Source: Bacteroidota bacterium (GTDB lineage: Bacteria > Bacteroidota > Bacteroidia > Bacteroidales > VadinHA17). From it: DNA of 64,000 bases. Below the pieces are notes generated by a model, which worked only from the letters and a program-made list of their open reading frames with translations, had not been told where the DNA came from and made no database searches. The stretch is taken from assembly GCA_022561875.1 (NCBI GenBank), contig JADFQJ010000006.1:1-64000 (forward strand). Direction: 5' to 3'. Each line of letters starts with the position of its first letter. Within the stretch, counting starts at the first letter, position 1. Of the stretch, positions 29,028 through 39,357 are shown in pieces. The position numbers were made by a program, and so were the translations under genes.

Positions 29028-29861
29028 ATGGACTCCAACACACTTTTCAATAAAATAAAAAAAAAGAAATCATTCCTCTGTGTAGGACTGGATTCCGATA
29101 TTGAAAAAATCCCTGATCTGCTTCACCGGGAAAAAGATCCTGTTTTCAGGTTTAACAAAGAAATTGTCGATGCCACAAATGAATATGTCGTAGCTTATAA
29201 ACCAAATATCGCTTTTTATGAGTCACGTGGAGCTGAAGGGTGGAGATCCCTTGAAAACACAGTTGATTACATCAGATCTCAATACCCTGAAATATTCCTG
29301 ATTGCTGATGCAAAGTGTGGTGATATCGGCAACACATCGAGGATGTATGCCAAAACATTTTTCGAGCACCTTGATTTTGATGCTGTAACCGTGGCGCCTT
29401 ATATGGGAGAGGATTCTGTGTCACCATTTCTGGAATATACTGATAAATGGGTGATACTTCTTGCTCTTACATCAAACTACGGAGCGGAGGATTTTCAGTT
29501 TACTATAGACCGTGAGGATCATAGCCGGTTATTTGAAAAAGTAATACGGAGATCTTCAGAATGGGGAACGGATAATAACATGATGTATGTAGTGGGTGCT
29601 ACCAAAGCAGAAATGCTAAGTGACATCCGGAAAATAATTCCTGACCATTTTCTTCTTATTCCCGGTATTGGAGCCCAGGGAGGAAGCTTGCAGGAGGTGG
29701 CTGAATATGGAATTAATAATAAATGCGGACTGATCGTAAACTCCTCCCGGAGAATAATATTTGCTGACAAATCACGGAAATTTGCTCAAAAGGCCGGCGA
29801 GAAAGCAAAAATTGTTAAGGATGAAATGTCCAACATTCTGTTCCAAAATCATCTGCTGTAA
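29028..29861 (+). CDS. pyrF: Orotidine 5'-phosphate decarboxylase, type 2
   Basis: PyrF makes UMP from OMP in the last step of pyrimidine synthesis. The 277-residue length is that of the type 2 (longer) family. FLCVGLDSD (17-24) binds substrate; the catalytic tetrad lies in [10 protein letters not shown] (94-103) with Lys96, and YKPNIAFYE precedes it. [10 protein letters not shown] and IVNSSRRI close the phosphate site. The stop overlaps the DUF2851 start by one base (TAATG), a strong sign of translational coupling. Confidence 0.95.
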   Translation: MDSNTLFNKIKKKKSFLCVGLDSDIEKIPDLLHREKDPVFRFNKEIVDATNEYVVAYKPNIAFYESRGAEGWRSLENTVDYIRSQYPEIFLIADAKCGDIGNTSRMYAKTFFEHLDFDAVTVAPYMGEDSVSPFLEYTDKWVILLALTSNYGAEDFQFTIDREDHSRLFEKVIRRSSEWGTDNNMMYVVGATKAEMLSDIRKIIPDHFLLIPGIGAQGGSLQEVAEYGINNKCGLIVNSSRRIIFADKSRKFAQKAGEKAKIVKDEMSNILFQNHLL

Positions 29862-31138
29862 TGAAAGAAGAATTCCTCCATTTTGTGTGGATGTATGAGT
29901 TGTTTAATAAAAGCGATCTTCGTTCAACATCAGGAGAGGATATTGAAATAGTATATCCGGGTCAGCATAATTCGGACGCAGGCCCCGATTTTATTAATGC
30001 TAAGGTAAAAATTGACGGAACTTTGTGGGTGGGGAATGTGGAAATACATATCTGTTCCTCCGATTGGGAAAAACATGGGCATAATAACGATAAAGCATAC
30101 GATAATGTAATTTTACATGCCGTGTTCAAAGATGACAGGGTTGTGACCAGAAGTAACGGGGATCCTATCCCGGCAATGGAATTGACATTCAGGGATAAAC
30201 TATATGAAAACTATGAAACCTTATTATTGAACAGGCAATGGATCCCGTGCCATGACCAGATATTCAAAGTAGATCCGTTTTTCATAAAACAATGGTTATA
30301 TAAATTGCTGGTGGAAAGGCTGGAAAGTAAAACCGGTGATTTACAGCAGATATTATTGAAAAATAACCAAAGCTGGGAAGAATCATTTTACCAGGCACTT
30401 GCAGGAAGCTTCGGTTTTAAAAAGAATAGTGAACCATTCAGGCTTCTTGCCAGTTTATTACCCCTGAAATACCTTGGAAAACATAAAGATAATCTGTTGC
30501 AAATTGAGGCAATGCTTTTCGGACAGGCAGGTTTTCTTCAAACAGCCTTTCCGGTGGATGAGTATCAGACCAAGTTAAAAAAGGAGTATGAATTCCTACA
30601 GAAAAAGTTCTCTTTGAAACCATTTGGTGAGCACCTTTGGAAGTTTATGCGGCTGAGACCTTCTAATTTCCCTACAATCCGGATTGCACAGTTTTCAATG
30701 CTTATTCACCATTCATCTCATCTGTTTTCAAAAATCATCCAGACAAAAGAGGCGGGCATAATTAAAGATTTTTTTAGAATTGGGGCATCCGAATACTGGG
30801 ATGAACATTATCGTTTTGGTAAAAAATCAACTAAAAAAGAAAAAAGGATCGGTGAAGCAGGCATTAATAACATTTTGATCAACACGGTGGTTCCATTTGT
30901 TTTCCTGTATGGTAAATCTAAAGCAATCCCCGATCTGAGTGAACGGGCAATTGATATTCTCGAGAGCCTGCCTCCCGAGGACAATTCAATCATCAGGAAG
31001 TGGAAAAAGTTGAATGTCGAAGCCGGAAATGCTTCCGACTCTCAGGCATTATTACAGCTTAAAAATGTATATTGTAATATGAAAAAATGTATAAATTGTC
31101 AAATTGGTAGTCGGTTAATACTTCATGAAATCAAATGA
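29861..31138 (+). CDS. DUF2851 family protein
   Basis: The 425-residue cytoplasmic protein belongs to DUF2851, a Bacteroidota family of unknown function. Hallmarks are VYPGQHNSDAGPDFINAKVKIDGTLWVGNVEIH and SDWEKHGHNNDKAYDNVILHAVF near residues 30-90, where the acidic and His residues recall a nuclease-like core; that comparison is my own impression. The C-terminus ends in a small Cys cluster, CNMKKCINCQIG. It is coupled to pyrF upstream (1-base overlap) and to the potassium channel gene downstream (4-base ATGA overlap). Confidence 0.88.
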   Translation: MKEEFLHFVWMYELFNKSDLRSTSGEDIEIVYPGQHNSDAGPDFINAKVKIDGTLWVGNVEIHICSSDWEKHGHNNDKAYDNVILHAVFKDDRVVTRSNGDPIPAMELTFRDKLYENYETLLLNRQWIPCHDQIFKVDPFFIKQWLYKLLVERLESKTGDLQQILLKNNQSWEESFYQALAGSFGFKKNSEPFRLLASLLPLKYLGKHKDNLLQIEAMLFGQAGFLQTAFPVDEYQTKLKKEYEFLQKKFSLKPFGEHLWKFMRLRPSNFPTIRIAQFSMLIHHSSHLFSKIIQTKEAGIIKDFFRIGASEYWDEHYRFGKKSTKKEKRIGEAGINNILINTVVPFVFLYGKSKAIPDLSERAIDILESLPPEDNSIIRKWKKLNVEAGNASDSQALLQLKNVYCNMKKCINCQIGSRLILHEIK

Positions 31139-32148
31139 AAAGTGAATTCAAACCGGCTGTTTACGCTTTTGTACTGCTGATTGGCATTGTTAGTATTGGC
31201 ATTTTAGGGTATATGATAATTGAAGGATTTTCATTCATCGAATCCTTCTTTATGACCATTATAACTGTGGCAACAGTTGGATTTCAGGAGGTTCATCCTT
31301 TATCAGATGTTGGCAGGATTTTTACTGCCTTTTTGATAATTTTTAGTTTTGGTATTTTTGCATATGCTGTTACAACTTTTACACGATATATTATTGATGG
31401 AATTTTCAGGAATTATTTTAAAGATAACAAAGTGAAAAAACGAATCAGGAAATTAAGTAACCATGTAATCATTTGCGGTTACGGAAGAAATGGGAAACAG
31501 GCTGCTTTTAGTCTTCACGATCATAAAGAGGGTTTTGTTATTATTGAAAAAAATGAATCATTAATTCAAAAAATTCGTGAAGATGAATCGTTGCTTTATA
31601 TTGAAGGCGATGCTACAAATGATGAAATTCTGGAAGCTGCAAAGCTGGAAAGTGCAAGAGCACTGATTGTCGCATTACCCAATGATGCAGATAATCTGTA
31701 TATAGTCCTTACTGCCAGGCAATTAAATCCGGATTTGCTGATTATCAGCAGAGCATCGCATGATCACTCTGTAGAGAAACTAAAGAGAGCCGGCGCTTCA
31801 AATGTTCTTATGCCTGATAAAATAGGGGGACAGCAGATGGCGAAACTGGTTGCTGAACCCGACCTGGTTGAGTTTATTGAATACCTGATGCTTCAGAGCC
31901 ATAAAGATGTGAGCCTTGAGGAAATCTCATGTGAGAACCTTGCAGTCTGTTTCAAAAACAAGTCAATAAAAGAACTCGATATTCGCAATGCATCGGGAAC
32001 TAATATCATCGGAATAAAAAGACCGGATAAAAGTTTTATTATTAACCCCTCACCAGATATAAAATTATTCCCTGGAGATCAACTTTTTGTGCTTGGCAAA
32101 CAAGAGCAAATAGAAAGTCTTAAATCCCTTATTGAGAAAGGAAAGTAA
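31135..32148 (+). CDS. Two-TM potassium channel with RCK (TrkA-N/TrkA-C) domains
   Basis: The 337-residue protein has two membrane helices (about residues 7-28 and 62-84) flanking a pore loop with the filter TVATVGFQE. The canonical TVGYGD is replaced by TVGFQE, a known variant in prokaryotic channels. A Rossmann-type RCK domain follows with the nucleotide loop IICGYGRNGKQ near residue 114, then a TrkA-C domain in the last 80 residues. It resembles MthK-like channels gated by ligands. It begins inside the DUF2851 stop codon region, so its expression is coupled to that gene. Ion specificity for K+ is inferred from the filter. Confidence 0.9.
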   Translation: MKSEFKPAVYAFVLLIGIVSIGILGYMIIEGFSFIESFFMTIITVATVGFQEVHPLSDVGRIFTAFLIIFSFGIFAYAVTTFTRYIIDGIFRNYFKDNKVKKRIRKLSNHVIICGYGRNGKQAAFSLHDHKEGFVIIEKNESLIQKIREDESLLYIEGDATNDEILEAAKLESARALIVALPNDADNLYIVLTARQLNPDLLIISRASHDHSVEKLKRAGASNVLMPDKIGGQQMAKLVAEPDLVEFIEYLMLQSHKDVSLEEISCENLAVCFKNKSIKELDIRNASGTNIIGIKRPDKSFIINPSPDIKLFPGDQLFVLGKQEQIESLKSLIEKGK

Positions 32149-32216
32149 AAATATATTATGTCATTTTATATATATTTCATTACACATGGCTGAAATAGAA
32201 TTGTAATTTCAAAAAA

Positions 32217-33119
32217 ATGAAAAAGATCCTTGTAACAGGAAGTAATGGTCTTCTGGGGCAAAAAATCGTTGAAATATTAGCAGGTGCAAAAACAGTCCGG
32301 ATAATTGCAACATCTAAAAATACGGATAAGATAGCAGGGGTACAAGGATATGATTTCGAACTTCTGGACCTTACCAACTATGTTGAAACAGAGTATATTA
32401 TCCGGGTTCACAATCCTGATACAATTATCCATACTGCTGCCATGACACAGGTTGATAAATGTGAGGAGCAAAAAGCTGATTGCTGGGAAATAAATGTGGA
32501 GGCGGTAAAAACCCTTGTGAAATGTTCCAATAATGTAAATGCCCATTTGATCCATTTATCTTCTGACTTTGTTTTTGACGGGATAAAAGGTCCTTATAGT
32601 GAGACAGATACAACTAACCCATTGAGTTATTACGGACTTTCAAAATTGGAAGGAGAAAAAATATTAATGTCCATGGCTTATAAATGGACTGTTGTTCGTA
32701 CTATTCTTGTTTATGGAGTTAACCGCTCATTGACAAGATCGAATATTGTATTATGGGTGAAAAATTCACTTGAAGCAGGAAACCCCATTCGGGTAGTGAA
32801 CGACCAGTTTCGTGCACCAACCCTGGTGGACGACCTGGCTAATGCATGTATAGAAATGGCGGTCAGGGAAAAAGAAGGTCTCTTTCATATCTCAGGCCCT
32901 GAAATGATGAGCATTCTGGATATTGCTTATAAAGTGGCTGATTATTATAAATTAGACAAGTCGCTTATTACACCAGTATCATCTGCCGAACTGAATGAAA
33001 TAGCACAACGGCCCCGGTCAACAGGGTTTGTGCTTGAAAAGGCCGGGAGGGAGTTAGACTATCACCCGCGGTCATTCGAAGAAGGTCTGCAGATAGTTGA
33101 TAATTATTTGGCTTCTTAA
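32217..33119 (+). CDS. RmlD-like dTDP-4-dehydrorhamnose reductase / SDR sugar reductase
   Basis: The 300-residue protein is an extended SDR. It has the nucleotide motif GSNGLLGQ near residue 8, DKCEEQ, SSDFVFDGIKGPY and the catalytic YYGLSKLEGE (Tyr-x3-Lys, about residues 140-144). RmlD enzymes end dTDP-rhamnose synthesis, but no rmlA, B or C is near. Stand-alone RmlD-like reductases are common in Bacteroidota and may act on other substrates, so I leave the symbol empty. A 68-bp gap separates it from the channel gene. Confidence 0.85.
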   Translation: MKKILVTGSNGLLGQKIVEILAGAKTVRIIATSKNTDKIAGVQGYDFELLDLTNYVETEYIIRVHNPDTIIHTAAMTQVDKCEEQKADCWEINVEAVKTLVKCSNNVNAHLIHLSSDFVFDGIKGPYSETDTTNPLSYYGLSKLEGEKILMSMAYKWTVVRTILVYGVNRSLTRSNIVLWVKNSLEAGNPIRVVNDQFRAPTLVDDLANACIEMAVREKEGLFHISGPEMMSILDIAYKVADYYKLDKSLITPVSSAELNEIAQRPRSTGFVLEKAGRELDYHPRSFEEGLQIVDNYLAS

Positions 33120-33175
33120 ATAAATGCTATGTTCTATTTTTTTAACTCTATGCTAAATATTTTTGCAGGAGTTTA

Positions 33176-33205
33176 TTGAATAATGAAAAAAAATAAATAC
33201 TTTTG
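33176..33205 (+). promoter_or_regulatory. Promoter for rpsO
   Basis: TTG at 33176-33178 and TACTTTTG at 33198-33205 are separated by 19 bp, matching the Bacteroidota -33/-7 consensus. The gene starts 46 bp downstream. Confidence 0.6.
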
Positions 33206-33251
33206 CACTTCTTATTGAGTAAAATATAATTAGTTAAAAACCAAGAAAATA

Positions 33252-33521
33252 ATGCATTTAACTGCAGAAAAGAAAAAGGAACTCTTCAAGAAGTATGGTA
33301 GTAACGAGAAGGATACCGGGTCAACAGAGGCTCAGATAGCATTGTTCTCACAACGCATATCCCACCTGACAAGTCATCTTAAAACCAAGAAAAATGATTA
33401 TCATACACGGCGGTCATTATTGAAATTAGTAGGTAAAAGAAGACGGTTGCTTGACTACCTTAAAGGGAAAGATATTGAAAGATACCGTGCAATTATTAAA
33501 GCACTGAAATTACGGAAGTAG
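33252..33521 (+). CDS. rpsO: 30S ribosomal protein S15
   Basis: S15 binds the 16S rRNA central domain early in assembly. The 89-residue protein has the S15 signature from [22 protein letters not shown] to [18 protein letters not shown]. It has its own promoter and is followed by a stem-loop terminator before pnp. The rpsO-pnp order is widely conserved in bacteria. Confidence 0.98.
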   Translation: MHLTAEKKKELFKKYGSNEKDTGSTEAQIALFSQRISHLTSHLKTKKNDYHTRRSLLKLVGKRRRLLDYLKGKDIERYRAIIKALKLRK

Positions 33522-33526
33522 CGAAA

Positions 33527-33555
33527 AAGGCAATTTCAACATTGCCTTCTTTCTT
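33527..33555 (+). terminator. Rho-independent terminator after rpsO
   Basis: AAGGCAAT (33527-33534) pairs with ATTGCCTT (33541-33548) around the loop TTCAAC, followed by the pyrimidine run CTTTCTT. It may attenuate rather than fully separate rpsO and pnp. Confidence 0.7.
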
Positions 33556-33599
33556 ATTAACCTGAGAGTAATTCTGTTGCGGTAACAAAAGAAACAAAT

Positions 33600-35735
33600 A
33601 TGTATAAATTAATTGAGAAAACAATTGATCTGGGTGATGGCCGGACAATTTCTATTGAGACAGGCAAACTGGCCAAACAAGCCGATGGTTCTGTTGTTGT
33701 TAAAATGGGCAGGACTATGCTTCTTGCCACTGTGGTATCAGCTAAAGAGCTGAGGGAGGATGTGGATTTCATGCCACTTTCCGTTGATTATAAAGAGAAA
33801 TACGCTTCATTGGGAAGATTTCCTGGTGGGTTCCTGAAAAGAGAAGCCAGACCTTCTGATTATGAGGTGCTTATTGCCAGATTAGTGGACAGGGTGTTAC
33901 GACCGTTATTCCCCGAAGACTATCATGCCGATACATTTGTAACAATAAGCCTTATTTCTGCTGATAAAGATATTTTACCCGATTCACTGGCAGGGCTTGC
34001 AGCTTCTGCAGCTCTTAGTGTTTCTGATATCCCTTTTGGTGGTCCGATCTCCGAAGTCAGGGTAGGTAGAATTGATGGGAAATTTAAGATCAATCCTGGT
34101 TTTTCAGAACTTGAAAATGCTGACATTAACTTAATCGTTGGCGCTACCAAAGAAAATATTCTTATGGTAGAGGGTGAAATGAAAGAGATTCCTGAAGCTG
34201 ATATGATAGAGGCAATTAAGTTTGCTCATGAAGCTATAAAGGATCAATGTAAGGTTCAGGAAGAACTGGCTGAAATGGTTGGTGCTACTCAAAAAAGAGA
34301 GTACGAACATGAAGAGAATGATGAAAAATTAAAGGAGAAGATTTGGAAGGAAACATACGATAAAGTACTTAAGGTTGCTGAAAAAGCAATTACCAGCAAA
34401 CATGAACGAAGTGAAGCTTTTGAAGCTGTTATGGATAAGTTTCTCGAACAGTTTACTGAAGAAGATGAGGTAGATAAAGCCCTGGTGGGGAAATACTTCC
34501 ATGATGTTGAGAAAGAGGTTGTACGTAATCTTATTCTGGATAAAGGAATACGCCTGGATGGAAGAAAAACTGACGAAATACGTCCTATCTGGTGCGAAAT
34601 AGATCCATTACCGGCGGCTCATGGTTCCGCTGTTTTTACCAGGGGGGAAACTCAATCGCTTACAACAGTTACGCTGGGTACAAAACTTGACGAGAAAGTA
34701 ATTGATGAAGTCCTTATCCGGGGTACTAATAAATTTGTATTGCATTATAACTTCCCCCCGTTTTCAACAGGAGATGCAAGACCTGCAAGAGGTACAAGCA
34801 GAAGGGAAATCGGACATGGGAACCTGGCACATAGGGCGCTGAAAAACCTGATTCCTGATGATAATGAGAATCCTTATGCAATAAGAGTTGTATCGGATAT
34901 TCTTGAATCCAACGGATCTTCATCGATGGCAACGGTTTGTGCAAGCACACTGGCTCTTATGGATGCAGGTATTAAATTGAAAAAACCTGTTTCAGGAATC
35001 GCGATGGGTCTTATTTCTGATATTAAAAACAAGAAATTTGCAATTCTTTCAGATATTCTTGGAGATGAAGATCATCTGGGTGATATGGATTTTAAAGTTA
35101 CCGGTACTAAGGATGGTATTACTGCAACTCAAATGGATATCAAGATTGATGGCCTTCCATATGAGGTACTGGCAAAAGCACTTGAACAAGCCAGGAAAGG
35201 AAGATTGCATATCCTTGATAGAATGGCGGAAACAATTGCTGAACCAAGAGAAAACCTTAAACCTCATGCACCGCAAATTGTCCAGATTACTATTCAGAAA
35301 GATATGATCGGCGCTCTTATAGGGCCAGGAGGCAAGGTGATACAGGAGATACAAAGTGAAACAGGGACAACCATTATAATTGAAGAAATCGATGATAAAG
35401 GAATTGTTGATGTATTTGCCGATAATGAACAGTCAATCAAAGAAGCGCTTAAGCAGATAAATAACATTGTTGCTGTACCTGAGATTGGTACGGTGTATAC
35501 AGGAAAAGTTAAAACTATTGTGCCTTTTGGAGCCTTTGTTGAAATAATGCCGGGCAAGGATGGTCTTCTTCATATTTCGGAAATTGAGTGGAGAAGATTG
35601 AGAACAGTAGATGAAGTGCTTTCTGAAGGTGATGAGATTGAAGTGAAATTGTTAGATATTGATAAAAGGACAGGGAAATTCAAACTGTCGCGGAAAGCGT
35701 TACTCCCAAAACCTGACCGAAATAATCAGAGATAA
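33600..35735 (+). CDS. pnp: Polyribonucleotide nucleotidyltransferase
   Basis: PNPase degrades RNA phosphorolytically from the 3' end. The 711-residue protein has two RNase PH domains (about residues 10-225 and 310-540) joined by a helical linker. The active core domain holds [26 protein letters not shown], and [20 protein letters not shown] carries the metal Asp residues. A KH domain ([19 protein letters not shown], about 565) and an S1 domain ([20 protein letters not shown], about 625) follow. A strong terminator ends the transcript. Confidence 0.97.
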   Translation: MYKLIEKTIDLGDGRTISIETGKLAKQADGSVVVKMGRTMLLATVVSAKELREDVDFMPLSVDYKEKYASLGRFPGGFLKREARPSDYEVLIARLVDRVLRPLFPEDYHADTFVTISLISADKDILPDSLAGLAASAALSVSDIPFGGPISEVRVGRIDGKFKINPGFSELENADINLIVGATKENILMVEGEMKEIPEADMIEAIKFAHEAIKDQCKVQEELAEMVGATQKREYEHEENDEKLKEKIWKETYDKVLKVAEKAITSKHERSEAFEAVMDKFLEQFTEEDEVDKALVGKYFHDVEKEVVRNLILDKGIRLDGRKTDEIRPIWCEIDPLPAAHGSAVFTRGETQSLTTVTLGTKLDEKVIDEVLIRGTNKFVLHYNFPPFSTGDARPARGTSRREIGHGNLAHRALKNLIPDDNENPYAIRVVSDILESNGSSSMATVCASTLALMDAGIKLKKPVSGIAMGLISDIKNKKFAILSDILGDEDHLGDMDFKVTGTKDGITATQMDIKIDGLPYEVLAKALEQARKGRLHILDRMAETIAEPRENLKPHAPQIVQITIQKDMIGALIGPGGKVIQEIQSETGTTIIIEEIDDKGIVDVFADNEQSIKEALKQINNIVAVPEIGTVYTGKVKTIVPFGAFVEIMPGKDGLLHISEIEWRRLRTVDEVLSEGDEIEVKLLDIDKRTGKFKLSRKALLPKPDRNNQR

Positions 35736-35766
35736 AGAAAATAATTAATAAATAATTTGTATAAGA

Positions 35767-35793
35767 AAAGGTCGGTTTTTCCCGGCCTTTTTT
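35767..35793 (+). terminator. Rho-independent terminator after pnp
   Basis: GGTCGG (35770-35775) pairs with CCGGCC (35782-35787), with one G-U pair, followed by a T6 run. Confidence 0.8.
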
Positions 35794-35834
35794 GTTATAT
35801 TTAACCCACTTAATTGCTGAAGATTATTTCAATA

Positions 35835-36347
35835 ATGACAAATTCTTCGGAATGGCTGACAGATTTTAATGATAAACTGAAGATAAGCACAAACGATCTT
35901 TCAGGGAGAAACTACAGGTTTTTGCAGATTAGAAGATTAGCAAAAATGGCAGAAAAAGCGGATGAATTTTCAACTACCTGCAGAGATTGTTTTTTTTTCA
36001 AAAATGATCTGTCCCGGATAGTTGCAAATCCGGAAAATTTCCCGGATAACCCGGCATCAGGCAATAAAGAGTATGAAAAAACCTTTGCTCTCATATTCCA
36101 GCATCTGAAAAAAACACATAAACTCTGTCCGAAATCTTACTTTGCTTCTCTTTATTCATTATTGGGGATGGTATTTGGAATTCTGGCAGGCCTTCTTATT
36201 GCGTATATGATCTACTATATTCAGGAAGAAAGTACGGATATTTTCAAAACGGGGATTTTGCTGGGCTGGGTAATAGGATTGATTGTTGGACAGATCCTGG
36301 GAAAAAGGAGGGATAATGAAATCAAAAAGCAGGACCGGCAACTATGA
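35835..36347 (+). CDS. Hypothetical two-TM protein with N-terminal Cys-rich soluble part
   Basis: I do not recognise the family. From the ATG at 35835 (a TTG at 35814 is possible) it gives 170 residues. The soluble N-terminal half contains Cys residues in TCRDCFFFKND and THKLCPKSYF. Two hydrophobic segments follow (LYSLLGMVFGILAGLLIAYM and ILLGWVIGLIVGQILG), both glycine-rich, and then a lysine-rich tail. The topology suggests both ends face the cytoplasm. It lies between the pnp terminator and a lipoprotein peptidase, with no informative operon context. Confidence 0.7.
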   Translation: MTNSSEWLTDFNDKLKISTNDLSGRNYRFLQIRRLAKMAEKADEFSTTCRDCFFFKNDLSRIVANPENFPDNPASGNKEYEKTFALIFQHLKKTHKLCPKSYFASLYSLLGMVFGILAGLLIAYMIYYIQEESTDIFKTGILLGWVIGLIVGQILGKRRDNEIKKQDRQL

Positions 36348-36454
36348 TTGCTGATATTGCTACACGTTTCGGTTTACGAGATAATCTACTATACGACTTA
36401 TTGCAGTGGTATTACAAATTTTTCATATTATTTAACAAAAAAAAATCTAAATAG

Positions 36455-38575
36455 ATGAAAAAACTTACATTTTTCCTAAGTGCTCTTGTATTCATGCTCT
36501 TGTTTTCCTGTAGCCAATCAGGAATTGATTATCCCGAAACCCGTATGAGTGATCAGGCAGATGACTACTTTGAGACAACCGTTGCTGATCCGTACCGCTG
36601 GCTTGAAGATGATAACTCTGAAGAGACGGCTGAATGGGTGAAAGCTCAGAATATGGTGACATTTAGTTATCTTGAAAATATCCCTTTCCGTGAAAAAGTG
36701 AAGGAAAGACTCACTGAAATCTGGAATTACCCCCGGATATCGGCACCCTGGAAAGAAGGCGGGTACTATTTCTTTACAAAGAATGATGGTTTGCAGAACC
36801 AAAGTGTCTATTATATGCAGAAAGATCTGGAGAGTGACCCCGAACTTTTTATCGATCCGAATACAATGTCTGAAGACGGGACAGTTGCATTGACAAATTT
36901 CACATTGTCAAAAGACGGGAAATATTTTGGTTATGGCATTTCACGGGGCGGATCCGACTGGCGTGAATTATACGTCAGAGATATGGAAACAGGCAAAGAT
37001 CTTGATGATCATATTATGTGGGCTAAATTCTCAGGCATTTCATGGTTTAAGAATGGCTTCTTTTATAGCCGCTATCCCGAACCAAAGGAAGGAGATGTAC
37101 TGAAAGGTGAAAATAAAAACAATAAGGTGTATTATCATTTGGTTGGCACAAACCAGGAAGAGGATAAATTGATTTATGAAGAAACGGATCACCCCGGATG
37201 GGGTTTTAATGTTTCAGTTACTGAGGATCAAAAATATCTCGTGCTCTCAACTATAGAATCAACAAGCGGGAATGCCCTGGCATTTAAAAATCTTGAAAAC
37301 GAAGACGAAAAATTCACAACCATTGTTTCAACTTTTGATCATAATTACTGGGTTCTGGATCACATCGATGGCAGCCTTCTTGTTATTACAAACTATAAAG
37401 CATCGAATTACAGACTTATTGCAATAGATGTAAATAACCCGGCTGGAGAAAACTGGAAAGATATTATTCCCGAGAAAGCTGATATGGTTCTTCAAAGTGT
37501 GACCATTGGAGGGGACAAGTTAATTGCAACTTATCTGAAGGATGCACGTAGTCTGGTTGAGATATATGATATGAATGGAGAGTTCCTTTATGAACTGGAA
37601 CTGCCTGCTTTGGGATCGCTTCGTGGTTTTAGTGCAAAGAGGGGAGAAAATACGGCTTTCTATACTTTTGCCTCTTTTACTTATCCTCCTGTCGTTTTTA
37701 AATATGATCTCCGGAATAATACATCTGAAGTGTATCATACCACTAAACTTGATTTTACACCTGAGGATTATGTGACTAAACAGGTATTTTATGAAAGTAA
37801 GGACGGAACGAAAATCCCGATGTTCATTGTTCATAAGAAGGGCATTGAATTGGATGGGAATAATCCGGTGCTTCTGTACGGATATGGAGGGTTCAATATT
37901 AGTATAACCCCTGGTTTCAGTACAAGCCGCGTCATCTGGCTTGAGAATGGTGGTGTTTATGCTATTGCAAACATCCGCGGTGGAGGGGAATATGGAGAGA
38001 AATGGCATTTGGCGGGAACCAAAATGAACAAACAGAATGTATTTGATGATTTTATTTTTGCAGCGAAATACCTTGTTAATGAGAATTATACAAATCCCGG
38101 TAAACTTGCAATTCAGGGAAGATCGAATGGCGGACTTCTGGTAGGTGCTGTGATCAACCAGGCACCTGAATTATTCAGGGTTGCACTGCCGGCAGTTGGT
38201 GTCATGGATATGCTCCGCTACCATAAGTTCACTATTGGCCGCTATTGGGCAACCGATTATGGTACAAGTGAGGATAGTGATGAAATGTTTAAATACCTTT
38301 ACACATATTCTCCTCTGCATAGTATAAAAGAAGGGGTGGAGTATCCGGCTGTTATGGCAACTACTGCTGATCATGATGACAGGGTAGTGCCGGCTCATTC
38401 TTTCAAATATATTTCAACTCTGCAGGGAAAATATAATGGAAAAAATCCCGTGTTGATCAGGATCGAGACCAAAGCAGGTCATGGAGGTGGAAAACCTACA
38501 AAAAAGAGGATCGAGGAGGCAGCCGATCTCTGGTCGTTTACATTCTATAATATGGGAATTACACCAGGATATTAG
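36455..38575 (+). CDS. Prolyl oligopeptidase (S9A), lipoprotein
   Basis: The 706-residue serine peptidase cleaves short peptides after proline. A lipobox (MLLFSC, Cys19) makes it a membrane-anchored lipoprotein, unlike the cytoplasmic enzyme of many bacteria. The N-terminal region (DPYRWLEDDNSEETAEWV) opens the family; a seven-bladed propeller covers about residues 75-425. The catalytic domain has PVLLYGYGGFNIS, GRSNGGLLVGA with Ser557, ADHDDRVVPAHSFK with the Asp, and AGHGGGKPT with the His. It is probably involved in periplasmic peptide turnover. Confidence 0.95.
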   Translation: MKKLTFFLSALVFMLLFSCSQSGIDYPETRMSDQADDYFETTVADPYRWLEDDNSEETAEWVKAQNMVTFSYLENIPFREKVKERLTEIWNYPRISAPWKEGGYYFFTKNDGLQNQSVYYMQKDLESDPELFIDPNTMSEDGTVALTNFTLSKDGKYFGYGISRGGSDWRELYVRDMETGKDLDDHIMWAKFSGISWFKNGFFYSRYPEPKEGDVLKGENKNNKVYYHLVGTNQEEDKLIYEETDHPGWGFNVSVTEDQKYLVLSTIESTSGNALAFKNLENEDEKFTTIVSTFDHNYWVLDHIDGSLLVITNYKASNYRLIAIDVNNPAGENWKDIIPEKADMVLQSVTIGGDKLIATYLKDARSLVEIYDMNGEFLYELELPALGSLRGFSAKRGENTAFYTFASFTYPPVVFKYDLRNNTSEVYHTTKLDFTPEDYVTKQVFYESKDGTKIPMFIVHKKGIELDGNNPVLLYGYGGFNISITPGFSTSRVIWLENGGVYAIANIRGGGEYGEKWHLAGTKMNKQNVFDDFIFAAKYLVNENYTNPGKLAIQGRSNGGLLVGAVINQAPELFRVALPAVGVMDMLRYHKFTIGRYWATDYGTSEDSDEMFKYLYTYSPLHSIKEGVEYPAVMATTADHDDRVVPAHSFKYISTLQGKYNGKNPVLIRIETKAGHGGGKPTKKRIEEAADLWSFTFYNMGITPGY

Positions 38576-38618
38576 TCGTAAGTTGTTGCAATAGGAAGTC
38601 ATAATTTGTAATAATATA

Positions 38619-39254
38619 ATGGAATATAGCTATATTATTATAGAGGGGAATATCGGCGCAGGAAAGACTTCCCTGGTGAAAATGATATCACAACAATACA
38701 ACGCCAGGATGATACTGGAACGATTTGCTGATAACCCATTCCTGCCTAAATTTTATGACGATCCGGAAAGATACTCCTTTCCCCTCGAACTCTCTTTTCT
38801 CACTGACAGGTATCACCAACTGAAGAAAAAACTTGGCGATCAGGACCTCTTTTCAAATTTTACCATTTCTGATTATTATTTTATGAAAAGCCTGATTTTT
38901 GCAAAATCAACACTCCCCGACGATGAATTCCGGCTTTACAGACAAATCTTTTATATTATCTACCAATCACTTCCCAAACCTGGCTTGTATGTATATCTGC
39001 ATCTAGATGCTGATATATTGTTATCCAATATAAAAAACCGCGGAAGGGATTATGAGCAATCAATAACCGCCGGATACCTCAGGAAAATCCAACAGGGATA
39101 TTTTGATTTCTTTAAACAGGAAACAGTGCTGAGAATCCTGGTTATTGATACTGGTAATATCGATTTTGTCAACAATAAAGATGATTATGAAAATCTGATA
39201 AGCACGATCTTTGACAAACAATATCAAAAAGGAATTAATAGAATTGTATTATAG
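38619..39254 (+). CDS. Deoxynucleoside kinase (dNK/dCK family)
   Basis: The 211-residue enzyme phosphorylates deoxynucleosides in salvage. The P-loop IIEGNIGAGKTSL is at residues 7-19, followed by ERFADNPFLPKFY with the Glu that contacts the base site, SDYYFMKSLIFAK (the ERS/D-like region) and RGRDYEQSI in the lid. Substrate preference (dA/dG or dC) cannot be told here. It lies 43 bp after the peptidase. Confidence 0.88.
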   Translation: MEYSYIIIEGNIGAGKTSLVKMISQQYNARMILERFADNPFLPKFYDDPERYSFPLELSFLTDRYHQLKKKLGDQDLFSNFTISDYYFMKSLIFAKSTLPDDEFRLYRQIFYIIYQSLPKPGLYVYLHLDADILLSNIKNRGRDYEQSITAGYLRKIQQGYFDFFKQETVLRILVIDTGNIDFVNNKDDYENLISTIFDKQYQKGINRIVL

Positions 39255-39272
39255 CAGATAAAACTAAATTAA

Positions 39273-39305
39273 TTTGGTTTAATTGTTATTATTTTATTAG
39301 ATTTG
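39273..39305 (+). promoter_or_regulatory. Promoter for the TPR lipoprotein gene
   Basis: TTTG at 39273-39276 and TAGATTTG at 39298-39305 are separated by 21 bp and fit the Bacteroidota -33/-7 pattern, about 50 bp before the ATG. Confidence 0.6.
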
Positions 39306-39357
39306 CATTCATAACAAATCATGTTTAAACTATTGTATAACAAATAAAAAAGTGATT